NCBI GenBank assembly: GCA_049841135.1
Contig: JASGHK010000004.1
Span: forward strand, 3,100,001-3,164,000
Direction: 5' to 3'
DNA length: 64,000 nucleotides
Source: JACRCT01 sp049841135
GTDB lineage: Bacteria > Myxococcota > Myxococcia > Myxococcales > UBA5297
Shown here: positions 1-8,882 of the stretch, piece after piece
How the letters are laid out: every line of letters begins with the position of its first letter
Position numbering within the stretch: the first letter of the stretch is position 1
The notes under the pieces: model-generated
What the model was told of the DNA's origin: nothing
Database searches by the model: none
What the model saw: only the letters and a program-made list of their open reading frames with translations
Position numbers and translations under genes: made by a program

Positions 1-2
1 CG

Positions 3-386
3 GCACAGAAGGCCGGCGCGGTGCACACCGTCTTCCACGACCGCGACGACGCGCGCCGCGAGGAGATCGCCATCTGCAGCTGCTGCTGGGACTGCTGCGG
101 GGTCCTGGGCACCTGGAACCGCGGCGCGGGGGCGGCCTACTTCCGCTGCTTCGACCTGGCGCAGCTCCCGGAGCCCAAGCGGTGCACCGGCTGCGGGACC
201 TGCACCCGGTTCTGCCCGACGGCGGCGCTCTCGGTCGTCGAAGGGACGGTCCGTATCGACGAGCGAAGGTGCGTCGGCTGTGGCCAGTGCTCGTTCCAGT
301 GCCCAGAGGGCGCCCTGTCGCTTCTTCCAAAGGAGCGCGAGGTCTTCCTGGGGATGCAGCCGGTCGCCATGGCGCGGGTGAAATAG
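3..386 (+). CDS. 4Fe-4S ferredoxin-domain protein (C-terminal part, 5' end outside window)
   Basis: The reading frame is open to the left edge, so the N-terminus is missing; the GTG at 21 is probably internal. Two ferredoxin-type clusters are visible, CTGCGTCTRFCP and CVGCGQCSFQCP, giving two [4Fe-4S] binding sites. They are preceded by an unusual Cys-rich stretch (CSCCWDCCGVLGTWNRG) seen in longer ferredoxin-fused proteins. It is a likely cytoplasmic electron carrier or the electron-entry domain of a larger oxidoreductase. The partner cannot be named because the upstream part is cut off. The fold is clear and the role unknown. Confidence 0.8.
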   Translation, partial: AQKAGAVHTVFHDRDDARREEIAICSCCWDCCGVLGTWNRGAGAAYFRCFDLAQLPEPKRCTGCGTCTRFCPTAALSVVEGTVRIDERRCVGCGQCSFQCPEGALSLLPKEREVFLGMQPVAMARVK

Positions 387-410
387 CTGCGGCGCGGGTG
401 CAGCCAGGAG

Positions 411-570
411 CCGGCGACTGAAGTCGCGCCTGAAATATCGAAGCCCGCCTTCGCGGGCTGGGTTACTCAGGACACCGAGTCTGGGCATCCAAGCTGGCGC
501 CGTCCGATCCGCTGACCACCTAGCCCGCGCAGGCGGGCTTTGTAAGGTCAGGCGCGGCTTCAGCCGCCGG
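411..570. repeat. MITE/BIME-like element with ~50-bp imperfect terminal inverted repeats
   Basis: The left arm (411-460) and the reverse complement of the right arm (521-570) align almost end to end: both read CCGGCG-R-CTGAAG-Y-CGCGCCTGA, then a variable 7-nt patch, then AAGCCCGCCT-K-CGCGGGCT. Each arm contains its own perfect hairpin (442-448/453-459 and 522-528/533-539, stem AGCCCGC). The right hairpin is followed by TTTGT and may also act as a terminator. There is no ORF inside. The structure fits a non-autonomous palindromic element of the REP-doublet or MITE type; the mobilising enzyme is not in the window. Confidence 0.75.
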
Positions 571-673
571 CTCGGTCGGGGTTTGCTACTCGCCGCCGGC
601 TCGGTCCGCGTCTCGCCTGCCTCCCGAACCCTGCTCCCACTCGCTGCTTCCCGGCCTGCGCCTCCGGCTTCGT

Positions 674-1954
674 CTACGCCTCGGGCGCAGTCGAGGCCTT
701 GACGCCCAGCAGGCCGCCGAACTCGCTCGGCTTCTCGAGCGCGTCGAACGCGCGCCGCTGCCGCAGCCAGAGCGCGACGACCAGGGTGAGCAGCGCGGCC
801 GCCACCGGGACGACACGCAAGCCGATGCGATCCTGCAGCCAGCCCTGGACGAACAGCCCCAGCGCGTAGCCGCCGCTCAAGGTGACCGAGTAGAGGCTGC
901 TGATGCGCGCCTGCAGGTCGCGCGAGACGCGTCCCAGGCAGGTCGTCGACAGCGACGCCATGGTGAACAGGTACACGCCGCCGAGCAGGGCGAGCAGGGG
1001 GAACGCCATCCCGTACCACGGCGAGGCCCAGTAGGCGGCCGCGATGGGCCCGACGACGATCATCCCGCGGATGAGGAGGTTCTTCGCCCCCCAGCGCATG
1101 GCGAGGGCGTTGGTCATGAAGGCCGCCACCAGCGCGCCCGCGCCCTGAGCCATGACCAGGAGCGACGCCGCCACCTCGTCCTTGCCGAAGCCCTTGATGG
1201 CGAAGGCGGGCATCAGGCCGATGAACGGCGCGATCAGCACCGTCAGCATCAGCACCAGCGGCAGGGCCAGGCGAATTCCGGGATCGCGGCGGGCGACCGC
1301 CGCGCCGTCGACCATCCCGCGCCAGATGCCGCCGGCCGGGTGGCTGCGGTTCCTCGGCCTGAGCGTGGCCGTGGCCACCGCGGCGATGACGGCGAAGTAG
1401 CTCAGGGCATTGGCCAGGAACGCCAGGGTGATGCCGCCCTGGGTCAGCGCCACCGCCGCCAGCACGGGCCCCAAGGTCCGGGCGAGGTTGAACTGCCCGG
1501 AGTTGAGGCTCACCGCGCTCAACAGGTCCTCGGGCTCGACGATCTCCGAGAGCAGGGCGCTGAACGCCGGCTGGGCGAGCGCGGCGGCGCAGCCTCCGAC
1601 GAAGATGAGCGCGGCGATGGCCGGCAGCGCGAGCCGGCCCGTAGCGGAGAGCACCGTGAGCGCGGTGACCGCCAGCGCCTGGACGACCGACAGCGGGATG
1701 ATGATCCTCCGCCGGTCGTAGCGGTCGGCGAGCGCGCCGCCGATGGGCCCCAGGACGACGGCGGGCGCGTAGGCCATGGCGGCGATGAGGCCCGTCCACA
1801 TCGCCTGGCCGGTGGTCTGGGTGACCCAGATGCCGACGCTGACGGTCTGGACCCAGCTGCCGAGCGTGGAGACGAACGCCCCCAGCCAGATGCGCACGTA
1901 GGCCGGGTAGCGGAAGGCGCGCAGGGACGGGAACCGGGCAGTGAAGTCGCGCAC
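674..1954 (-). CDS. MFS transporter, EntS/MFS_3-like
   Basis: Predicted 12-TM major facilitator of about 426 residues. The N-terminus (FRYPAYVRIWLGAFVSTLGSW) matches the EntS/MFS_3 exporter group, and the loop motif GGALADRYDRRR between TM2 and TM3 is the diagnostic MFS motif A. It is likely a proton-driven exporter in the inner membrane; the substrate cannot be inferred. I chose the GTG at 1954 because conserved family sequence starts right after it and AGGGGC lies upstream. The frame stays open to an ATG at 2080, but those extra ~42 residues are Arg/Trp/Pro-rich and overlap a palindromic repeat. It is probably a single-gene unit. Confidence 0.85.
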   Translation of the reverse strand: MRDFTARFPSLRAFRYPAYVRIWLGAFVSTLGSWVQTVSVGIWVTQTTGQAMWTGLIAAMAYAPAVVLGPIGGALADRYDRRRIIIPLSVVQALAVTALTVLSATGRLALPAIAALIFVGGCAAALAQPAFSALLSEIVEPEDLLSAVSLNSGQFNLARTLGPVLAAVALTQGGITLAFLANALSYFAVIAAVATATLRPRNRSHPAGGIWRGMVDGAAVARRDPGIRLALPLVLMLTVLIAPFIGLMPAFAIKGFGKDEVAASLLVMAQGAGALVAAFMTNALAMRWGAKNLLIRGMIVVGPIAAAYWASPWYGMAFPLLALLGGVYLFTMASLSTTCLGRVSRDLQARISSLYSVTLSGGYALGLFVQGWLQDRIGLRVVPVAAALLTLVVALWLRQRRAFDALEKPSEFGGLLGVKASTAPEA

Positions 1955-2072
1955 GGCCCGGGTTCTAGCGCCCCTTCGCGCTCGCCGCCACCGCGGACTT
2001 GGGCCGACGGGCACGGGGGCCCAGCTCCACCAACCGACAGCGCGCTTCGGTTGAATGGATAGCGAGGATGCC

Positions 2073-2090
2073 CCCGGCACGGAGGCCGGG
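2073..2090. repeat. CCGGC-type palindrome (dispersed family, copy 1)
   Basis: CCCGGC (2073-2078) and GCCGGG (2085-2090) form a short hairpin followed by CACTACCC. Its sequence resembles the palindromes at 3310, 44058, 51655, 51779 and 63706. It lies between the MFS and acyl-CoA dehydrogenase genes. Confidence 0.5.
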
Positions 2091-2100
2091 CACTACCCAG

Positions 2101-3249
2101 TCAGTCCCTGAGCAGGTTGCGCGAGATGACCAACCGCTGCACCTCGCTCGTCCCCTCGCCGATCTCACAGAGCTTGGCGTCGCGCAGGTAGCGCTCCACC
2201 GGGAACTCGCTGATGTAGCCGTAGCCGCCGTGGATCTGCACGGCCTTGGCCGCGGCGCGGGTGGCGACCTCGGAGGCGAAGAGCTTGGCCATCGAGGCCT
2301 CCTGCGAGCAGCGGATGCCCTGGTCGGCCAGGCTCGCCGCGTGGCGCACCATCAGCCGGGCGGCGCTGGTCTCGGTGGCGATGTCCGCCAGCATGAACTG
2401 GATGGCCTGGAAGCCGGCCAGGCTCTGCCCGAAGGCCTGGCGCTCCTTGGAGTAGGCCATCGCCTCCTCGAGCGCCCCACGGGCCAGCCCCACCGACAGC
2501 GCGCCGATGGTGATGCGCCCGCCGTCGAGGATGGACAGGGCGTTGACGTAGCCCATGTTCACCTCGCCCAGCCGCTGCGAGTCCGAGACCTCGACCCCGT
2601 CGAGGACCAGCTCGGCGGTGTCCGAGGAGCGCATTCCGTGCTTGCCGTGGATGGGCTTCTGGCTGAAGCCGTCCGCCTCGCGCTCGAGGATGAACGCGGT
2701 GATCCCCTTCTGCTTCTTGGCCGAGTCGGTGTTCGCCAGCACGACCCACACGCCGGCGACGCTGCCCTGGGTGATGAACATCTTGCTGCCGTTGATCACC
2801 CACTTGTCGCCCTTGCGCACCGCGGTGGTCTTCAGCCCCGCCGCGTCGCTGCCGCTGTTGGGCTCGGTCAGCGCCCACGCGCCCAGCCACTCGCCCTGCG
2901 CGAGTCGCGGCAGGTAGCGGCGCTTCTGCTCCTCGTTCCCGAAGACGCGGATGTGGCTCGAGCCCAGGCCGTTGTGCGAGGCCACGGTCAGGGCCAGCGA
3001 GCCGTCGTACCGGGCGATCTCCTCGATGGCCACGGCCAGCGCCGTCTCGTGCAGGCCCGAGCCGCCGTACTCCTCGGGGATGAGCATGCCCATCACGCCC
3101 AGCTGCCCCAGCTCGCGGACGATGTCGGCGGGGAAGCGCTCGGTGCGGTCCCACTCGGCGGAGCGCGGACGAACCTTCTCCTCGCAGAACGCGCGCAGCA
3201 TCGCTCGCAGGGATTCGAGGCTCTCCGGCAGGTCAGTGGCGTGCTTCAT
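2101..3249 (-). CDS. acyl-CoA dehydrogenase (short/branched-chain type)
   Basis: FAD flavoprotein of 382 residues catalysing alpha,beta-dehydrogenation of acyl-CoA, with electrons leaving via ETF. It has the signatures WALTEPNSGSDAAG and INGSKMFITQG (FAD/substrate binding) and, near the C-terminus, IHGGYGYISEFPVERYLRDAK and EIGEGTSEVQ with the catalytic Glu expected in the EGTSE motif. Length is typical of the SCAD/isovaleryl-CoA group. The ATG at 3249 is preceded by AAAAAGGAGC, a strong Shine-Dalgarno; the open frame extends to 3333 but without homology. It may feed electrons to the EMO-like membrane oxidoreductase at 30383. The exact chain-length specificity is undetermined. Confidence 0.93.
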   Translation of the reverse strand: MKHATDLPESLESLRAMLRAFCEEKVRPRSAEWDRTERFPADIVRELGQLGVMGMLIPEEYGGSGLHETALAVAIEEIARYDGSLALTVASHNGLGSSHIRVFGNEEQKRRYLPRLAQGEWLGAWALTEPNSGSDAAGLKTTAVRKGDKWVINGSKMFITQGSVAGVWVVLANTDSAKKQKGITAFILEREADGFSQKPIHGKHGMRSSDTAELVLDGVEVSDSQRLGEVNMGYVNALSILDGGRITIGALSVGLARGALEEAMAYSKERQAFGQSLAGFQAIQFMLADIATETSAARLMVRHAASLADQGIRCSQEASMAKLFASEVATRAAAKAVQIHGGYGYISEFPVERYLRDAKLCEIGEGTSEVQRLVISRNLLRD

Positions 3250-3309
3250 GGTCTTTTGTTGCTCCTTTTTGCTCGGGCGCGATCGCCCGTTCTCATCGGC
3301 AGGTAGGGG

Positions 3310-3325
3310 CCGGCCTCCGCGCCGG
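3310..3325. repeat. CCGGC-type palindrome (dispersed family, copy 2)
   Basis: GTAGGGG (3304-3309) followed by CCGGC (3310-3314), a 6-nt loop and GCCGG (3321-3325). It sits in the gap between squalene synthase and acyl-CoA dehydrogenase. The mirror-image copy at 44058 ends in CCCCTAC, so the GTAGGGG flank is part of the repeat. Confidence 0.5.
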
Positions 3326-3332
3326 TCCAACA

Positions 3333-4244
3333 TCAGTCCGCGTGGACCTCGAGGGGCGGCGCCCCGGCGTCGAGGTCGTTCATCAGCTTTCCGACGACCG
3401 CCGCCACGGTCAGGCGGCTCACCTTGGCGCCCGGGCCGTGGCGCTCGACCTCGTCGAGCGTGGTCCGCGCCAGCAGCACCGGCAGCGCGGTGAAGCCCAG
3501 CATCCCGCGCGGCGCCTTCGCCTCCCGGAGCGCCAGCACGTACTCGGCGGCGTCGACGAGGTCGTCGCGGGCGATCTCGAGGATGTGGGCGCGGGGCACG
3601 CCCGGCGGCAGGTAGACCCGGCCGTCCTTGGCGTCGCTGTCGGCGTCCTTGAGGATGTTGACCAGCTGCAGCCCTTCTCCGAAGGCCCGCTCGCGCTCGC
3701 GCAGCGCGGGCTCCACGGCGCGCAGCTGAGGCGCGGCGTCGACGAACAGGTCGGTCAGCAGCTCCCCGACGATGCCGGCGACCACGTAGCAGTAATCCTT
3801 CAGATCGGCGACGTCGGCGAGCCGCAGGTTGCCGGCCTCGTCCGCCCGCTGGACGAAGCGCGCCATGCCCTCGGCGGTGCGCAAGGTGTGCAGGACGATG
3901 GCGCTGCGGCGCGAGGGCACGAACTTCTCGAGCTCGGCGAGGACGGCGGGGGTCTCGCGCAGGAGCTCCAGGTAGCCGGCATGGTCGCAGGGCGGCGCCT
4001 CGAGCCAGCCGCGCACGAGGGCCTTGGCCTTCGCGACGTCGGGCTCGCGCACCAGCTCCGAGAACTCGCGCAGCGCGTCCAGCCGCTCGCTGCGCGGCCA
4101 GCGCGTCGCGTCCTCGAAGGTGTCAGCGATGCGGAAGAGCAGGTAGGCGACGGACACCTCGCGCCGCGGCGGGTCCGCCAGCTGCGGGATGGACAGGGCG
4201 AAGGTCCGGCTGGTGCTGACGAGGAGTTGGTCGAGCTCGGCCAT
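3333..4244 (-). CDS. squalene/phytoene synthase family protein (squalene synthase type)
   Basis: Head-to-head prenyl transferase of 303 residues. The first Asp-rich motif is FRIADTFED (D41..D45) and the second is NILKDADSDAKDGRVYLP. The intervening DYCYVVAGIVGELLTDLF closely matches the squalene-synthase box (YCxYVAGxVG) rather than phytoene synthase, so condensation of two FPP to squalene is the likely reaction. The ATG at 4244 has AAAGGAG upstream. It faces away from the HMG-CoA reductase/FPP synthase operon across a 374-bp region with repeats, supporting co-regulation and a hopanoid or sterol precursor role. Phytoene or dehydrosqualene synthesis is the alternative. Confidence 0.88.
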   Translation of the reverse strand: MAELDQLLVSTSRTFALSIPQLADPPRREVSVAYLLFRIADTFEDATRWPRSERLDALREFSELVREPDVAKAKALVRGWLEAPPCDHAGYLELLRETPAVLAELEKFVPSRRSAIVLHTLRTAEGMARFVQRADEAGNLRLADVADLKDYCYVVAGIVGELLTDLFVDAAPQLRAVEPALRERERAFGEGLQLVNILKDADSDAKDGRVYLPPGVPRAHILEIARDDLVDAAEYVLALREAKAPRGMLGFTALPVLLARTTLDEVERHGPGAKVSRLTVAAVVGKLMNDLDAGAPPLEVHAD

Positions 4245-4283
4245 GAGGGGCTGCTCCTTTAGCAGGGGCGGGGCCTCAAGCAC

Positions 4284-4618
4284 ACTTCGGGCCGAGCCCC
4301 GCTCACTCGCGTTGACGGATGCCGACCGGCTCGCTTTCGGTGCGATAGCGCACGAAGGTTCGACATCGCACTAACGCATCGCGGCGGAATTGCTCCGGGA
4401 TCCGCAGCGCCGACGGTGCGAATGCGCACGAAGGCGCGACATCGCACTCGCCTCGATCGTCGTCCTTCCTCGGCCGCACGAGTCGATCCATGGTGCGTCG
4501 GTGCGGCGTGCCTGACGCACCGGTGCGGCCCACCGTTCTCACCTCACTCGTCTCCACTGGCCTCGAACTTGCCTAGGGCCGGCCCGCCGCACGAACCACC
4601 CTCGGAGGAATTCTCTCA
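4284..4618. promoter_or_regulatory. divergent control region between squalene synthase and mevalonate operon, with 34-bp direct repeats
   Basis: There is no convincing gene here. Two 34-bp direct repeats (4339-4372 and 4415-4448, starts 76 bp apart) differ at only a few positions. Each contains the palindrome TGCG-N4-CGCA and ends in GACATCGCACT, so each is itself an inverted repeat GTGCGA...TCGCAC. A third, related inverted repeat GGTGCGTC/GACGCACC lies at 4492-4499/4514-4521. Tandem palindromic boxes in a divergent promoter suggest binding sites for a dimeric regulator controlling both isoprenoid transcription units. The regulator is unknown. GGAGGA at 4604-4609 is the ribosome site of the next gene. 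Confidence 0.6.
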
Positions 4619-5964
<1,346 letters not shown>

Positions 5965-5968
<4 letters not shown>

Positions 5969-6852
5969 ACGTCGAACAGTGGCTGGGGCTGCGGGCGGAG
6001 GAGGTCAACGCCGAGCTGGCGAGGCGCGTGCCGTCGGAGGACGCGCCGCCGGCGTCCATCCACAAGGCGATGCGCTACAGCCTGCTGGCGGGCGGAAAGA
6101 GGCTGCGCCCGGCGCTGGTGCTCTCGTGCGGCGAGGCGCTGGGCGCGAAGCCGGCGGCGTTGATGCCCGCGGCCTGCGCCATCGAGATGATCCATACCTA
6201 CTCGCTCATCCACGACGACCTGCCGGCGATGGACGACGACGACCTGCGCCGCGGCCGCCCAACCTGCCACAAGGTCTTCGGCGAGGCGGTGGCCATCCTC
6301 GCGGGCGACGCGCTGCTCACCCGAGCCTTCCAGGTGCTCGCCGCCGAGGACGCGGCGCCCGACGCCGCGCGCCGCCTCGCGCTCATCCAGGAGTACTCGC
6401 GCGCCGCCGGCACGACGGACGGGATGATCGGCGGGCAGGTGGTGGACATGGAGTCCGAGGGCAAGCCGATCGCGCCCGAGACCCTCGAGTACATCCACCG
6501 CGCGAAGACCGGCGCCATCCTCGAGGCGTCTTGCGTGGCCGGGGCCATCGTCGCTGGCGCCGGCCCCCAGCAGCTCGAGCAGGTCCGCACCTACGGCAAG
6601 CGGATCGGCCTCGCCTTCCAGATCGCCGACGACGTGCTCGACGTCACCTCCACCGCCGAACAGCTGGGCAAGACCCCGGGCAAGGACGTCGCCGCCGGCA
6701 AGGCCACCTACCCCGCGCTCTTCGGAATCGACGCTTCGCGCAAGAAGGCGCACGAGCTCGTCTCGCAGGCCGTCGAAGCCGTCGCCGGCTTCGGCGAGAA
6801 GGGCCACGTGCTGCAGGAGCTCGCTCGCTTCGTCGTCTCGAGGGTCTCGTGA
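5965..6852 (+). CDS. polyprenyl synthetase, farnesyl-diphosphate synthase type
   Basis: Condenses IPP with DMAPP/GPP; 295 residues, typical for IspA-like FPP synthases. The first Asp-rich motif is LIHDDLPAMDDDDLRRGR (from D84), of the bacterial DDxxxxD type, with Tyr at position -5 (HTYSLIHDD), as in FPP synthases. The second is FQIADDVLD, followed by GKDVAAGKATYP. The GTG start overlaps the mvaA stop (GTGA at 5965-5968), showing translational coupling. Its product FPP is the substrate of the squalene synthase at 3333. Geranylgeranyl product cannot be excluded from motifs alone. Confidence 0.92.
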
Positions 6853-7829
6853 AAGCCACCGCCGTCGCCCACCCGAACATCGCGCTGGTGAAGTACTGGG
6901 GAAAGCGGGACGAGTCGCTCGTCCTGCCGCACCAGCCGAGCCTGTCGATGACGCTCGACGGGCTGAGCGCCACCACCACCGTCGAGTTCTGCGATCGCGC
7001 GGATGACGTCGCTGAGATCGACGGCCGCGCCCTCTCCGGCAAGGAGCTCGCTCGGGTCGTGCAGACGCTCGATCTCGTACGCGCTCGCGCCGGGATCCAG
7101 AAGCGGGCCTGGATGGTCTCGAAGACCGACTTCCCCAACGCCGCCGGGCTCGCCTCCAGCGCCGCCGGCGGAGCGGCACTGGCCGCAGCCGCTAGCTGGG
7201 CCGCGGGGATCGATGGGACGCCGCGCGAGCTCTCCATCCTCGCCCGCCGCAACTCCGGCTCGGCCTGCCGCTCGGTCGAGGGCGGGTTCTGCGAGTGGAA
7301 GCGCGGCGAGGCGAGCGACGGCTCCGACAGCTTCGCCGTGCAGGTGGCGCCCGAGTCGCACTGGCCCGAGCTGCGGATGGTGGTCGTCGTCACGTCGTCG
7401 AAGGCCAAGGAGGTCTCCTCGCGCGACGGGATGAAGCACACCGTGCAGACCTCGCCGTTCTATCCGGCGTGGGTGGGCATGGTGGACGGCGACCTCGCCG
7501 AGGCGCGCGCGGCGCTGCTGTCCTGCGACCTCGAGCGGCTGGGCGCGGTGGCGGAGCGCAACGCCTGGCGGATGCACGCGACCGGGATGGGTGCAGTGCC
7601 ACCGGTGGTCTACATGCGCTCGGCGACCCTGGCCGTGGTCGAAGAGCTTCCGGCGCTGCGGGCCAGCGGCCTCGCGGCGTGGTTCACGCTCGACGCTGGG
7701 CCGAATCCGGTGGTGCTCTGCCTTGAGCGCGACGCGAGCAAGGTCGTCGAGAAGCTCAGCCCGATCCCTGGCGTGATGCGCACCGTGATTGCCGGGCCGG
7801 GGCCTGGCGTGCGGAAGCTGGCGGGGTGA
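6849..7829 (+). CDS. mvaD: diphosphomevalonate decarboxylase
   Basis: GHMP-kinase-fold enzyme converting mevalonate diphosphate plus ATP to isopentenyl diphosphate; 326 residues. Signatures: HPNIALVKYWGKRD at the N-terminus, the ATP loop PNAAGLASSAAGGAAL, NSGSACRSVEGGF, and the catalytic Asp region TLDAGPNPVVL. The usual GSGSACRS box reads NSGSACRS (Gly to Asn). The GTG at 6849 overlaps the TGA of the preceding gene (GTGA), so all three genes are coupled. Mevalonate kinase and phosphomevalonate kinase are absent from this operon and must lie elsewhere, or an alternative route is used. Confidence 0.93.
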   Translation: MKATAVAHPNIALVKYWGKRDESLVLPHQPSLSMTLDGLSATTTVEFCDRADDVAEIDGRALSGKELARVVQTLDLVRARAGIQKRAWMVSKTDFPNAAGLASSAAGGAALAAAASWAAGIDGTPRELSILARRNSGSACRSVEGGFCEWKRGEASDGSDSFAVQVAPESHWPELRMVVVVTSSKAKEVSSRDGMKHTVQTSPFYPAWVGMVDGDLAEARAALLSCDLERLGAVAERNAWRMHATGMGAVPPVVYMRSATLAVVEELPALRASGLAAWFTLDAGPNPVVLCLERDASKVVEKLSPIPGVMRTVIAGPGPGVRKLAG

Positions 7830-7859
7830 CCGCGTAGACCCGGCCTTGTTCCGGGCCTT

Positions 7860-7892
7860 GCTAAAGATAGGCATGTCATTTGTGACATGAAG
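7860..7892 (+). repeat. 33-bp dispersed intergenic element (copy 1)
   Basis: GCTAAAGATAGGCA, a 5-nt variable core, then TTTGTGACATGAAG. It matches 62822-62854 at 28 of 33 positions. The 3' half forms the inverted repeat ATGTCA-TTTG-TGACAT (7873-7888). In both copies the next plus-strand gene begins 132-138 nt downstream, which suggests a shared operator or leader element. Confidence 0.5.
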
Positions 7893-8030
7893 TTCGGCTG
7901 ACAGCCTGTCGCGGGCCCACTGCTCCACCGGGACAAAACGTCACGAGCGACCCGGCGCGCGGGCACCATCCCTGGCTGGCGCTTCGGGCACACGGCTTGC
8001 GAGAGCAGCCGCGCCGATGCGGAGGCGCCG

Positions 8031-8495
8031 ATGAAGAGCTTGAAGGTGGGTGCGGTCCTGCTGTCCGTCTGGAGTGGGCTGAACCTGCTCGTGGCCGCCG
8101 CGGTCACGGTGCTGACGCTCCGGGGAGCGGCCCCGCCCGCGCTGGGGATGCTGATGACCGAGGCGGAGGCCTTGCGCCTCGATCCGCGGGCGCTGGCGGT
8201 GGTCAACGCCCAGGCGGCGCTGGCCAACCCGTGCATCGTCGCCCTGTGCGCGATCGTCCTCGCCGTCGTCTGGACGAGCCTCGTCGCCCGCGCGCGCTGG
8301 GCGCTCTGGACGCTCTCGGGCGCGCTGCTGCCGCTGCAGGCGTTCGGCTTCGTCAGCGACGCCTACCTGGGAGGCCGCAACTTCGCCGCGAACACCGTCT
8401 CGAGCGTGGTGTTGCTAGCCGGGCTGGGGCTCTGTGCGCGAGGCGTCTTCAGCCGCGGGGCAGACTCTGCCGCCGTGCGTCCGCCATCTCTCTAG
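8031..8495 (+). CDS. small four-helix membrane protein, unknown function
   Basis: 154 residues with about four predicted transmembrane segments: VLLSVWSGLNLLVAAAVTVL, PCIVALCAIVLAVVWTSL, WALWTLSGALLPLQAFGFV and TVSSVVLLAGLGLCARGVF. No catalytic motif was recognised. The ATG at 8031 follows GGAGG by 5-6 nt. Its 3' end overlaps the convergent DUF3795 gene by 47 nt. It lies about 140 nt downstream of a dispersed 33-bp element that also precedes the exported protein gene at 62987. Confidence 0.7.
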   Translation: MKSLKVGAVLLSVWSGLNLLVAAAVTVLTLRGAAPPALGMLMTEAEALRLDPRALAVVNAQAALANPCIVALCAIVLAVVWTSLVARARWALWTLSGALLPLQAFGFVSDAYLGGRNFAANTVSSVVLLAGLGLCARGVFSRGADSAAVRPPSL

Positions 8496-8805
8496 CGAAC
8501 TGCTCGGGGCCGACCTCGCGAATCCGCTCGATGCACTTGGCGCGGTCCGAGTCGAGGACCAGCCCGATGATCGTGGCGATGAAGCTGTCGAACTTGGCGC
8601 ACTGCCGCGGATCTCGGAACTCCTTGCAGTCCGCGCAGCTGGCGTAGCCATGCTCCTGGCAGCACGAGCGCACCTTGCACCAGCTGGCCTTCTCGTTGGC
8701 GGCGCAGCCGGGACACTTGCCCTTCAAGTGCTTGCCGCACGCCGCGCAGTACAGCCCGCACGCGGCGATGAGCTTCGGGTCGGCCTTCACGTCGGTGGTG
8801 GCCAT
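8449..8805 (-). CDS. DUF3795-like Cys-rich protein
   Basis: 118 residues with the arrangement of DUF3795 proteins: CGLYCAACGKHLKGKCPGC, then WCKVRSCCQEHGYASCADC. The twelve cysteines are probably zinc-binding or redox-active; the protein has no signal peptide and is likely cytoplasmic. The start at 8805 is supported by CGGAGGG upstream. Function is unknown in the family. It overlaps the end of the convergent membrane-protein gene. Confidence 0.8.
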   Translation of the reverse strand: MATTDVKADPKLIAACGLYCAACGKHLKGKCPGCAANEKASWCKVRSCCQEHGYASCADCKEFRDPRQCAKFDSFIATIIGLVLDSDRAKCIERIREVGPEQFAREMADARRQSLPRG

Positions 8806-8882
8806 GGCGCCCTCCGTTCGGGGAAACGGTGGCCGATGCTATCAGCCTCGCAATGCCTCGATATCCCCGTGCCCCGCAAGCC

